Source: Aquimarina sp.
Lineage (GTDB): Bacteria > Bacteroidota > Bacteroidia > Flavobacteriales > Flavobacteriaceae
Assembly (NCBI GenBank): GCA_002697475.1
Contig: NZVW01000055.1
Span: 1-11,789, forward strand
DNA length: 11,789 bases
Reading direction: 5' to 3'
Shown here: positions 1 through 8,669 of the stretch, one piece after another
How the letters are laid out: every line of letters begins with the position of its first letter
Numbering within the stretch: the first letter of the stretch is position 1
Program-made: the position numbers and the translations under genes
Notes under the pieces: model-generated
Told to the model about the DNA's origin: nothing
The model's database searches: none
The model's input: only the letters and a program-made list of their open reading frames with translations

Positions 1-272
1 TGTTCATAATCTTTAATTTCTCCATGAGCACTCTCAAACCTCTGCACATTATCACTAAGTGCTTTTAATAGTCGCTTTGCGTGCTGTGGAGTTAATATTA
101 TTCTACTTTTCACCTTACTCTTTGGTCTTCCAGGCATTATATTCACAAAATCTACTACAAACTCTGATACTGAATGATTTATAATAGCCAGATTGCTATA
201 TATACCATCTGCAATGGATTCATCCAGCTCAATATTTATTTGATTTTGTTTTTGATTTTTATTATCAGACAT
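1..272 (-). CDS. DUF3467-family protein, C-terminus cut by window edge
   Basis: The minus strand reads from an ATG at 272-270 through 90 codons without a stop and runs off the left edge, so the C-terminus is missing. The N-terminus is polar and Asn/Gln/Lys-rich (MSDNKNQKQNQINIELDE). A compact alpha/beta stretch follows, containing SEFVVDFVNIMPG near residues 36-48, then basic KSKVKSRIILTP (51-62) and a helical HAKRLLKAL segment (64-72). These features match small (about 100 residue) DUF3467 proteins, which I recall being found next to rpoC in many Bacteroidota. The molecular function is unknown. No signal peptide or membrane segment is visible. The gene starts 56 bases after the rpoC stop, behind an intrinsic terminator, with no Shine-Dalgarno sequence. 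It may be expressed by terminator read-through, or from a promoter I cannot recognise. The family call is from memory; the reading frame itself is clear. Confidence 0.8.
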   Translation of the reverse strand, partial: MSDNKNQKQNQINIELDESIADGIYSNLAIINHSVSEFVVDFVNIMPGRPKSKVKSRIILTPQHAKRLLKALSDNVQRFESAHGEIKDYE

Positions 273-290
273 AACTAAAGTGTTCTTGAT

Positions 291-324
291 TAAAATAAAA
301 AAGCCTGCCTTAACAGGCAGGCTT
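291..324 (-). terminator. Intrinsic terminator after rpoC
   Basis: A perfect 10-bp inverted repeat (arms AAGCCTGCCT at 301-310 and AGGCAGGCTT at 315-324) encloses a 4-base loop. On the minus strand it is followed directly by TTTTATTTTA (300-291), the U-rich tract of a Rho-independent terminator. It begins 4 bases past the rpoC stop. On the plus strand no T-run follows the hairpin, so it should act only on minus-strand transcripts. It marks the likely main end of the rpoBC message, although the next gene starts only 18 bases beyond the T tract. Confidence 0.9.
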
Positions 325-328
325 CATA

Positions 329-3300
329 TTAGTTATAATTTACTTCTTGTCTTTTTTCCATTCGATCCTCGAATTCTTCTTTAGAACCTACTATAATACT
401 CTCGTATTCTCTAAGTCCGGTTCCAGCAGGAATTCTGTGTCCTACGATAACATTCTCTTTAAGACCTTCTAAGTAATCAACTTTACCATTAACTGCTGCC
501 TCATTAAGAACTTTTGTAGTTTCCTGGAATGATGCTGCAGAAATAAATGATTTAGTCTGTAGCGATGCTCTTGTGATACCCTGAAGGATTGGTGTAGCCG
601 TAGCAGGAACAACTTCTCTTGCTGTTACAAGATTTTTATCCTCTCTTCTTAGGATTGAATTTTCATCTCGTAATTCTCTAGGAGAAATTATTTGACCTGG
701 TTTAAGCTTATCACTATCACCTGCATCCTCAACTACCTTCATTCCGAAGATTTCATCATTTTCTTCAATAAAATCTGAAGAGTGAACTAATTGATTCTCT
801 AGGAATATAGTATCTCCAGGATCCTGAATCTGAACCTTTCTCATCATTTGACGAACCACCACTTCAAAGTGTTTATCGTTAATCTTCACACCTTGTAAAC
901 GATATACTTCCTGTACTTCATTTACCAAGTATTGCTGAACAGCAGAAGGCCCTTTAATTTTTAAGATATCCTCTGGAGTAACAGAACCATCAGATAATGG
1001 CATACCTGCTCTAACATAATCATTTTCTTGAACCAGAATCTGATTAGATAGTTTTACAAGATACTTCTTAATCTCTCCGATCTTAGACTCTACAATGATC
1101 TCTCTGTTACCACGTTTAATCTTTCCGAAAGACACAACACCGTCGATCTCACTAACCACAGCCGGATTAGATGGGTTACGTGCTTCAAAAAGCTCAGTAA
1201 CTCTAGGAAGACCTCCAGTAATATCCCCTGCCTTTGCAGACTTACGAGGAATCTTAACTAAAATCTTACCTACTTTGATCTTGTCATTATCATCAACCAT
1301 TAAGTGAGCTCCTACAGGAAGGTTATAAGACCTAAGAACCTCGTCTCCTGACATAATATGTAATGTAGGAATCTTTCTCTTATCTCTAGATTCAGAAATT
1401 ACCTTTTCCTGGAATCCTGTTTGCTCATCAATCTCTACCTGATAGGTAACACCTTGTTCAATATTTTCATACTTCACCTTACCGGCAAATTCAGAAATAA
1501 TTACACCATTATACGGATCCCACTGACAAATAGTTTGATCTCTCTCTACTTTATCTCCGTCTTTTATGAATAATTGAGAACCATAAGGTATCAAGTTCGT
1601 ACTAAGAACAATTCCACTCTTAATATCCGTGATTTTCACTTCTGAGGTACGAGAAATAACAACATCTATCTCATTTCCTTCTGAATCTTGACTCTTAACT
1701 GTTTTAAGATCTTCTATCTCTGCTTTACCAGCAAATTTAGTTTTCAACTGATTTTCTTCAGAAATGTTACCTGCAATACCTCCTACGTGGAAAGTTCTAA
1801 GCGTAAGCTGTGTACCAGGTTCTCCAATAGATTGTGCGGCAACAACACCTACGGCTTCACCTTTTTGAACTGTTTTACCAGTTGCCAGGTTACGTCCATA
1901 ACACTTAACACAGATTCCTTTCTTAGATTCACAAGCCAATGCAGATCTAACCTCTACGGCTTCTACAGGTGAATTTTCAATTATAGCAGCTATATCATCG
2001 TCGATTTCTACTCCAGCTTCAACAAGTACTTCTTGTGTTAGCGGATCAATCACATCAACTAATGCAGTTCTACCTACAATTCTGTCACTTAACGACTCTA
2101 TTATTTCTTCATTTTTCTTAAGTGCAGTAACTTCAACACCTCTTAATGTACCACAATCCAATTCAGTAACAATAACATCTTGTGCTACATCAACTAAACG
2201 ACGAGTTAAGTATCCCGCATCAGCTGTTTTAAGAGCCGTATCCGCAAGACCTTTACGCGCACCGTGAGTAGAGATAAAGTATTCTAAGATTGAAAGTCCT
2301 TCTTTAAAGTTAGAAAGAATTGGGTTTTCAATAATTTCTCCTCCGGCAGAATTCGATTTCTTAGGTTTAGCCATCAGTCCACGCATACCTGTTAACTGAC
2401 GAATCTGCTCCTTAGATCCCCTTGCACCTGAGTCAAGCATCATATACACAGAATTGAAACCTTGCTGATCCTCTCTAATTCTCTTCATAGAAAGTTCTGT
2501 CAACGCTGCGTTAGTAGATGTCCAGATGTCAATAACCTGGTTATAACGCTCATTGTTCGTTATAAGTCCCATGTTATAGTGAGCTACGATTCCATCAACT
2601 TTCTCATTAGCTTCAGCAATCATGCTTAACTTCTCCTCAGGAATAATGATATCTCCTAAACTAAATGATAGTCCACCCTGGAATGCTGAGTTATATCCCA
2701 ATGTTTTGATTTCATCTAAGAATTCAGCAGTTTCAGGAACACTTGTCACCTTAAGGATTCTACCGATAATATCTCTTAATGACTTTTTAGTCAATACATC
2801 GTTTACATAACCAGCCTTTTCAGGAACTTTTTCATTGAAGAGCACTCTACCTGTAGTAGTCTCAATAATCTGAGTTACTAACTCTCCTGCTTCATTGAAG
2901 TCCTTAGTTCTAACTTTAATGATAGCATTAATATCTAATCTCTTTTCGTTATATGCTATAACAACTTCTTCAGGAGAATAGAAAGTTAATCCTTCACCTT
3001 TAACCGGTACCTCTGGAGTCGATTTTCTAGGCTTTGTTAAATAATAAAGACCTAATACCATATCCTGAGATGGTACCGTTATAGGAGAACCATTCGCTGG
3101 GTTAAGAATGTTATGAGAAGCTAACATTAATAACTGTGCTTCTAATATAGCTTCAGGACCTAATGGTAAATGTACCGCCATCTGATCCCCATCAAAATCC
3201 GCATTAAATGCAGTACATACTAATGGGTGTAATTGAATCGCTTTACCTTCTATAAGTTTTGGCTGGAATGCCTGAATACCTAATCTGTGAAGCGTAGGAG

Positions 3301-4627
3301 CACGGTTAAGTAATACTGGATGTCCTTTAAGAACATTTTCCAGAATATCCCATACTACAGGCTCTTTTCTATCTATAATCTTTTTAGCTGACTTTACAGT
3401 TTTAACAATACCTCTTTCGATTAGTTTTCTAATCACGAAAGGTTTATAAAGTTCTGCCGCCATATTTTTAGGTAAACCACACTCATAAAGCTTTAATTCT
3501 GGTCCTACAACAATTACAGAACGAGCAGAATAGTCAACACGCTTACCTAATAAGTTTTGACGAAAACGTCCTTGCTTACCTTTTAATGAATCAGAAAGAG
3601 ACTTTAATGGTCTGTTAGAATCTGTCTTAACAGCAGAAGCTTTTCTAGTGTTATCGAATAGCGAATCTACAGATTCCTGAAGCATACGCTTTTCATTACG
3701 TAAGATTACCTCAGGAGCTTTAATCTCCATTAATCTCTTAAGACGATTATTTCTAATAATAACACGTCTATATAAATCGTTAAGATCTGAGGTAGCGAAA
3801 CGACCTCCATCTAGTGGTACTAATGGACGTAATTCTGGTGGAATTACAGGTACCACTTTAAGAATCATCCACTCAGGACGATTTTCTCTATTTTTATTAG
3901 CATCTCTGAACGCTTCAACAACCTGAAGTCTCTTTAATGCTTCTGTTTTACGTTGTTTTGACGTTTCATTATTTGCCTTGTGTCTTAATTCATAAGAAAG
4001 TGCATCAAGATCAATTCTTTTAAGAATTTCTATCAAACACTCAGCTCCCATCTTAGCGATAAACTTATTTGGATCATTATCATCCAAATACAAATTCTCC
4101 TGAGGAAGACTATCTAATATATTAAGGTATTCCTCTTCTGTAAGGAAGTCCATAGCCTGAACAGGCTCTCCATCCTCGTTTTTAGCGATACCAGGCTGAA
4201 TAACTACATATCTTTCATAATATATAATCATATCCAGCTTCTTAGAAGGAAGACCTAATAAATAACCTATTTTGTTTGGTAATGAACGGAAATACCAAAT
4301 ATGAGCTACAGGTACCACAAGATTAATGTGCCCTACACGATCTCTACGAACCTTTTTCTCTGTAACTTCTACACCACATCTGTCACAAACAATACCCTTG
4401 TAACGGATTCTTTTATATTTACCACAAGCACATTCATAGTCTTTTACAGGACCAAAAATACGCTCGCAAAACAAACCATCACGTTCTGGTTTGTGTGTAC
4501 GATAATTTATAGTTTCAGGTTTCAAAACCTCTCCATTAGACTGCGCTAAAACAGACTCCGGAGAAGCTAGCCCTATCGAGATTTTGTTAAATCTCTTTAC
4601 TGCATTCTTATCATTATTTCTTGCCAT
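329..4627 (-). CDS. rpoC: DNA-directed RNA polymerase subunit beta'
   Basis: This 1432-residue protein is the beta' subunit of RNA polymerase, which with beta forms the active-site cleft. The N-terminal zinc ribbon has C66, C68, C81 and C84. The catalytic loop NADFDGDQM (475-483) supplies D477, D479 and D481 for the catalytic Mg2+. The second zinc site is C825, C899, C906 and C909. The bridge helix/trigger loop region includes AAQSIGEPGTQ (930-940) and LTLRTFHVGG (941-950), with R944 and H947 in the expected places. A sequence insertion of about 180 residues (roughly 952-1135) lies inside the trigger loop, resembling E. coli SI3. The C-terminal core includes VNEVQEVYRLQGVKINDKH (1235-1253) and SFISAASFQETT (1360-1371). 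Length is close to the E. coli subunit. The ATG start gives the standard N-terminus with no upstream Shine-Dalgarno. It lies 95 bases after rpoB and is followed by an intrinsic terminator. No frameshift or missing catalytic residue was seen. Confidence 0.99.
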   Translation of the reverse strand: MARNNDKNAVKRFNKISIGLASPESVLAQSNGEVLKPETINYRTHKPERDGLFCERIFGPVKDYECACGKYKRIRYKGIVCDRCGVEVTEKKVRRDRVGHINLVVPVAHIWYFRSLPNKIGYLLGLPSKKLDMIIYYERYVVIQPGIAKNEDGEPVQAMDFLTEEEYLNILDSLPQENLYLDDNDPNKFIAKMGAECLIEILKRIDLDALSYELRHKANNETSKQRKTEALKRLQVVEAFRDANKNRENRPEWMILKVVPVIPPELRPLVPLDGGRFATSDLNDLYRRVIIRNNRLKRLMEIKAPEVILRNEKRMLQESVDSLFDNTRKASAVKTDSNRPLKSLSDSLKGKQGRFRQNLLGKRVDYSARSVIVVGPELKLYECGLPKNMAAELYKPFVIRKLIERGIVKTVKSAKKIIDRKEPVVWDILENVLKGHPVLLNRAPTLHRLGIQAFQPKLIEGKAIQLHPLVCTAFNADFDGDQMAVHLPLGPEAILEAQLLMLASHNILNPANGSPITVPSQDMVLGLYYLTKPRKSTPEVPVKGEGLTFYSPEEVVIAYNEKRLDINAIIKVRTKDFNEAGELVTQIIETTTGRVLFNEKVPEKAGYVNDVLTKKSLRDIIGRILKVTSVPETAEFLDEIKTLGYNSAFQGGLSFSLGDIIIPEEKLSMIAEANEKVDGIVAHYNMGLITNNERYNQVIDIWTSTNAALTELSMKRIREDQQGFNSVYMMLDSGARGSKEQIRQLTGMRGLMAKPKKSNSAGGEIIENPILSNFKEGLSILEYFISTHGARKGLADTALKTADAGYLTRRLVDVAQDVIVTELDCGTLRGVEVTALKKNEEIIESLSDRIVGRTALVDVIDPLTQEVLVEAGVEIDDDIAAIIENSPVEAVEVRSALACESKKGICVKCYGRNLATGKTVQKGEAVGVVAAQSIGEPGTQLTLRTFHVGGIAGNISEENQLKTKFAGKAEIEDLKTVKSQDSEGNEIDVVISRTSEVKITDIKSGIVLSTNLIPYGSQLFIKDGDKVERDQTICQWDPYNGVIISEFAGKVKYENIEQGVTYQVEIDEQTGFQEKVISESRDKRKIPTLHIMSGDEVLRSYNLPVGAHLMVDDNDKIKVGKILVKIPRKSAKAGDITGGLPRVTELFEARNPSNPAVVSEIDGVVSFGKIKRGNREIIVESKIGEIKKYLVKLSNQILVQENDYVRAGMPLSDGSVTPEDILKIKGPSAVQQYLVNEVQEVYRLQGVKINDKHFEVVVRQMMRKVQIQDPGDTIFLENQLVHSSDFIEENDEIFGMKVVEDAGDSDKLKPGQIISPRELRDENSILRREDKNLVTAREVVPATATPILQGITRASLQTKSFISAASFQETTKVLNEAAVNGKVDYLEGLKENVIVGHRIPAGTGLREYESIIVGSKEEFEDRMEKRQEVNYN

Positions 4628-4681
4628 AATATATGGTTGCTAAAGAATTATTGTAATTTAAAATTGAATAATAAACGATTG

Positions 4682-4711
4682 TCGTACCCCTTGCCATTGC
4701 TCAGGGTACGA
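4682..4711 (-). promoter_or_regulatory. Hairpin in the rpoB-rpoC spacer
   Basis: A perfect 8-bp inverted repeat (TCGTACCC at 4682-4689, GGGTACGA at 4704-4711) encloses a 14-base loop, starting 11 bases after the rpoB stop. On the minus strand it is followed by CAATCGTTTATTATT, which has no immediate U run, so it is not a convincing intrinsic terminator. It could be an mRNA processing or stability element between rpoB and rpoC. The repeat is visible in the sequence; the role is inference. Confidence 0.45.
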
Positions 4712-4722
4712 TTCAACCTGTA

Positions 4723-7700
4723 TTATTCTTCTAATCTGATATCCAGACCCAGACCTTTTAATTCATGCATTAATACATTAAATGATTCTGGTAATCCAGG
4801 TTCTGGCATAGGCTCTCCTTTAACGATACTTTCGTAAGTCTTAGCTCTACCAATAACATCATCAGATTTTACCGTCAATATTTCACGTAGGGTACTTGAA
4901 GCTCCATAAGCCTCAAGAGCCCAAACCTCCATCTCTCCAAAACGCTGACCTCCGAATTGAGCTTTACCTCCTAGTGGCTGCTGCGTAATTAATGAGTATG
5001 GTCCAATAGAACGTGCGTGCATCTTGTCATCAACCATATGCCCTAACTTAAGCATATAAATTACACCTACTGTAGCTGGTTGATCAAAGCGATCCCCTGT
5101 TCCACCATCATATAAATATGTATGACCAAATCTAGGGATTCCCGCCTCGTCTGTTAATTCATTAATCTGATCTAATGAAGCTCCGTCAAAAATTGGAGTA
5201 GCAAACTTTCTATTCAGTTTCTGACCTGCCCAACCTAGTACAGTTTCATAAATCTGACCAATATTCATACGAGAAGGTACCCCAAGCGGATTAAGAACGA
5301 TATCTACAGGAGTTCCGTCTTCTAAGAAAGGCATATCTTCCTCTCTTACAATACGCGCAACAATACCTTTGTTACCGTGACGTCCTGCCATCTTATCACC
5401 TACTTTAAGCTTACGTTTTTTAGCAATATAAACTTTAGCAAGTTTTATGATTCCTGAAGGTAATTCATCACCCACAGATATTGTAAATTTCTCTCTTCTT
5501 AAGTTACCCTGAAGATCATTTTCTTTAATCTTATAGTTGTGAATTAAATCAGCAACCATGCCATTAACATCATCATCAGTAGTCCAAGTACCTTTTGTTA
5601 AATGAATATAGTCATCAACTGCGTTAAGCATTTTCTGAGTATACTTTTTACCTTTAGGAAGTACTTCCTCTCCAAGATCGTTCATCACACCCTGAGAAGT
5701 TTTTCCTCCTACAATAGCAAATAGTTTATCAACTAATTGAGATTTCAATAAGGCAAACTTAGCTTCGTAAGATCTTTCAAGGATATTAATATCTTCTTTG
5801 TCCTGAGATCTCTTACGCTTATCTTTTATAGCTCTCGAGAATAACTTCTTATCGATGACAACACCGTGTAATGATGGAGAAGCTTTTAAAGAAGCATCTT
5901 TAACATCTCCTGCCTTATCACCAAAAATTGCTCTAAGAAGCTTTTCTTCTGGAGTTGGATCACTTTCACCCTTTGGTGTAATTTTTCCGATGAGGATATC
6001 ACCTGGTTTGATTTCTGCTCCAACTCGGATCATACCGTTTTCATCAAGATCCTTCGTAGCTTCTTCAGATACGTTAGGGATATCATTAGTTAACTCTTCA
6101 TTACCTAACTTAGTGTCTCTAACTTCTAAAGAATACTCATCTATATGAATCGAAGTGAAGATATCATCTCTTACTACTTTTTCTGAAATTACGATTGCAT
6201 CCTCAAAGTTATATCCTTTCCAAGGCATGAAGGCAACTTTCATATTTCTACCAAGAGCCAATTCACCTTTCTCAGTTGCATATCCCTGACATAAAACCTG
6301 TCCTTTTTCAACTTTGTCCCCAACTCTTACAATTGGTTTTAGGTTAATACTTGTACCCTGGTTTGTTTTACGGAATTTAATAAGCTCGTAGGTTTTAGAA
6401 TCACCATCAAAGCTCACCATTCTCTCTTCATCAGTTCTATCGTACTTGATAATAATTTTCTGAGCATCAACATATTCTACAACTCCTGCACCTTCGGCAT
6501 TAATTAATACTCTGGAGTCAGAAGCTACCTGACGCTCTAATCCTGTACCTACGATAGGTGCATCCACTCTTAATAATGGTACTGCCTGACGCATCATGTT
6601 AGATCCCATCAGTGCACGGTTAGCATCATCATGTTCCAAGAATGGAATTAACGAAGCTGAAATAGAAGCAATCTGATTAGGAGCAACATCTGCATAATTT
6701 ACTGTTGTAGGATCTACAACAGGGAAGTCACCTTCCATTCTTGCAATAACCTTATCCGTTTCAATCGTACCGTCGTCATTTAAAGGAATATTAGCTTGAG
6801 CGATTAATTTTTCTTCTTCTTCTTCAGCACTTAAATAAGTAAACTCACCTAAATCAACTTTACCATTCTCTACCTTTCTATAAGGAGTCTCTAGGAATCC
6901 CATTGAGTTTACCTTAGCAAACACAGAAAGAGAAGAAATCAGACCAATATTAGGACCTTCAGGAGTTTCAATAGGACATAAACGACCATAATGTGTATAG
7001 TGAACGTCACGTACCTCGAAACCAGCTCTCTCTCTGGAAAGACCTCCTGGACCTAAAGCTGATAATCTTCTTTTATGAGTAATCTCTGCCAATGGATTCG
7101 TTTGATCCATAAACTGAGATAACTGGTTTGTACCAAAGAATGAGTTTATTACAGAGGATAATGTCTTAGCATTGATAAGATCAATCGGTGTAAATACCTC
7201 ATTGTCTCTTACGTTCATTCTTTCTCTAATGGTACGGGCCATACGAGCCAGACCAACACCAAACTGCTGCGATAATTGCTCTCCTACAGTTCTAACTCGA
7301 CGATTAGAAAGGTGATCAATATCATCAATCTCTGCCTTAGAATTTATTAGCTCAATTAAATACTTGATAATAGTAATGATATCCTCTTTAGTAAGCACTT
7401 GCTTATCCATATCGATATCAAGACCTAATTTTTTGTTCATTCTATAACGACCAACTTCACCTAAGTTATAACGTTGATCAGAAAAGAACAATTTGTCAAT
7501 AATACCTCTTGCAGTTTCCTCATCAGGTGGTTCTGCATTACGTAACTGACGATATATATGCTCTACAGCCTCTTTTTCAGAGTTTGTAGGGTCCTTTTGA
7601 AGGGTGTTATGAATAATTGCATAATCCCCTTTCTGATTATCTTCTTTATGTAATAAGATAGTTTTAGCACCAGAGTCTACGATCTCATCTAAATGATCTT

Positions 7701-8532
7701 TATCTAAAATCGTATCACGATCCAAAACAATCTCATTTCTTTCAATAGACACTACCTCTCCAGTATCCTCATCCACGAAATCTTCGTGCCAAGTATTAAG
7801 AACACGTGCAGCAAGCTTACGCCCTAAAACTTTCTTTAATCCAGATTTAGAAACTTTTACCTCTTCTGCAAGATCAAAAATTTCTAAAATATCCTTATCT
7901 CTTTCAAAACCGATCGCACGGAAAAGTGTTGTAACCGGTAATTTTTTCTTTCTATCAATATAAGCGTACATCACGCTATTGATATCTGTTGCGAATTCAA
8001 TCCAGGAACCTTTGAAAGGAATTACCCTAGCTGAATATAATTTAGTTCCATTTGCGTGGAACGATTGTCCAAAGAATACTCCAGGTGAACGGTGTAACTG
8101 AGATACAACTACTCTTTCAGCTCCATTAATACAAAATGTACCACTAGGAGTCATGTATGGTATAGTACCTAGATAAACATCCTGAACTATAGTTTCGAAA
8201 TCTTCATGCTCAGGATCTGTACAGAATAACTTTAATCTTGCCTTTAAAGGAACACTATAAGTTAATCCTCTTTCTATACACTCCTGAAGATCATATCTTG
8301 GAGGATCTACGAAATAATCAAGAAATTCAAGTACAAATTGATTACGTGTATCTGTAATCGGGAAGTTTTCCATGAAGGTGTTATAAAGACCTTCTTTTCC
8401 TCTTTCTTCAGATTTAGTTTCTAGTTGAAAGAAATCCTGAAAGGACTTGATTTGTATATCAAGGAAGTCCGGGTACTCAGGTCTGTTCTTTACAGAAGAG
8501 AAATTCAATCTTTCAGTTTGCGTTGCTAACAT
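4723..8532 (-). CDS. rpoB: DNA-directed RNA polymerase subunit beta
   Basis: This 1269-residue protein is the beta subunit of RNA polymerase. I chose the ATG at 8532-8530, giving MLATQTERLNF as in other Flavobacteriia; a TTG one codon upstream is less likely. Landmarks are QLHRSPGVFF (145-154), the rifampicin-pocket segment (about 467-493), PIETPEGPNIGLI (520-532), LEHDDANRALMGSNM (632-646), GDKMAGRHGNKG (1045-1056) with active-site lysines K1047 and K1055, and the C-terminal clamp-anchoring ALEAYGASSTLREIL (1205-1219). Resistance-prone rifampicin positions keep their sensitive residues: D476, H486 and S491, equivalent to E. coli 516, 526 and 531. Regions about 235-320 and 900-1020 look like counterparts of the E. 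coli SI1 and SI2 insertions. An acidic run of five Glu lies at 570-574. The gene follows rplL after a 137-base spacer carrying two hairpins, and has no Shine-Dalgarno sequence. Confidence 0.99.
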   Translation of the reverse strand: MLATQTERLNFSSVKNRPEYPDFLDIQIKSFQDFFQLETKSEERGKEGLYNTFMENFPITDTRNQFVLEFLDYFVDPPRYDLQECIERGLTYSVPLKARLKLFCTDPEHEDFETIVQDVYLGTIPYMTPSGTFCINGAERVVVSQLHRSPGVFFGQSFHANGTKLYSARVIPFKGSWIEFATDINSVMYAYIDRKKKLPVTTLFRAIGFERDKDILEIFDLAEEVKVSKSGLKKVLGRKLAARVLNTWHEDFVDEDTGEVVSIERNEIVLDRDTILDKDHLDEIVDSGAKTILLHKEDNQKGDYAIIHNTLQKDPTNSEKEAVEHIYRQLRNAEPPDEETARGIIDKLFFSDQRYNLGEVGRYRMNKKLGLDIDMDKQVLTKEDIITIIKYLIELINSKAEIDDIDHLSNRRVRTVGEQLSQQFGVGLARMARTIRERMNVRDNEVFTPIDLINAKTLSSVINSFFGTNQLSQFMDQTNPLAEITHKRRLSALGPGGLSRERAGFEVRDVHYTHYGRLCPIETPEGPNIGLISSLSVFAKVNSMGFLETPYRKVENGKVDLGEFTYLSAEEEEEKLIAQANIPLNDDGTIETDKVIARMEGDFPVVDPTTVNYADVAPNQIASISASLIPFLEHDDANRALMGSNMMRQAVPLLRVDAPIVGTGLERQVASDSRVLINAEGAGVVEYVDAQKIIIKYDRTDEERMVSFDGDSKTYELIKFRKTNQGTSINLKPIVRVGDKVEKGQVLCQGYATEKGELALGRNMKVAFMPWKGYNFEDAIVISEKVVRDDIFTSIHIDEYSLEVRDTKLGNEELTNDIPNVSEEATKDLDENGMIRVGAEIKPGDILIGKITPKGESDPTPEEKLLRAIFGDKAGDVKDASLKASPSLHGVVIDKKLFSRAIKDKRKRSQDKEDINILERSYEAKFALLKSQLVDKLFAIVGGKTSQGVMNDLGEEVLPKGKKYTQKMLNAVDDYIHLTKGTWTTDDDVNGMVADLIHNYKIKENDLQGNLRREKFTISVGDELPSGIIKLAKVYIAKKRKLKVGDKMAGRHGNKGIVARIVREEDMPFLEDGTPVDIVLNPLGVPSRMNIGQIYETVLGWAGQKLNRKFATPIFDGASLDQINELTDEAGIPRFGHTYLYDGGTGDRFDQPATVGVIYMLKLGHMVDDKMHARSIGPYSLITQQPLGGKAQFGGQRFGEMEVWALEAYGASSTLREILTVKSDDVIGRAKTYESIVKGEPMPEPGLPESFNVLMHELKGLGLDIRLEE

Positions 8533-8569
8533 CAATGGACGGAATTAAATTAAAATACTTTAAATAGGT

Positions 8570-8598
8570 GCGTAACAAGTGGTAACACTTATATACGC
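8570..8598 (-). promoter_or_regulatory. Second hairpin of the rplL-rpoB spacer
   Basis: In the minus-strand transcript the arms GCGTA-U-AUAAGUG and CACUUGU-UACGC pair over 12 bp around a UUAC loop, with one bulged U and one G-U pair. It lies 37 bases before the rpoB ATG and directly after the first hairpin. The downstream sequence (ACCTATTTAAAG) is not a clean U run, so it is more likely a processing or stability element than a terminator. Pairing is seen in the sequence; the role is inferred. Confidence 0.5.
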
Positions 8599-8599
8599 A

Positions 8600-8647
8600 A
8601 AATGGTTTAGACCTGATCACGCTTTTTATAGGTGACCGGTCTAAACC
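8600..8647 (-). promoter_or_regulatory. rplL-rpoB attenuator-like hairpin
   Basis: A perfect 10-bp outer stem (GGTTTAGACC at 8604-8613 with GGTCTAAACC at 8638-8647) continues, in the minus-strand transcript, into a 6-bp inner stem (GGUCAC with GUGAUC, one G-U pair). There is a single bulged A and an 11-base loop. Downstream comes AUUUUG, a short U tract of four. The strong stem with a weak U tract fits a partial terminator. E. coli is known to have an attenuator and an RNase III site in the same rplL-rpoB interval, lowering polymerase relative to ribosomal protein output. That this one does the same is inference. Confidence 0.6.
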
Positions 8648-8669
8648 TATGCTTTAATATTTGCTAAGC

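Noticed and set aside
6811..6825. Five TTC repeats
   Set aside because: They encode the run of Glu residues in RpoB (570-574), part of a variable acidic segment; no sign of slippage or frameshift.
8530..8535. TTG codon one triplet upstream of the rpoB ATG as an alternative start
   Set aside because: The ATG at 8532 gives the N-terminus usual for Flavobacteriia RpoB; the TTG adds only one residue and has no supporting signal.
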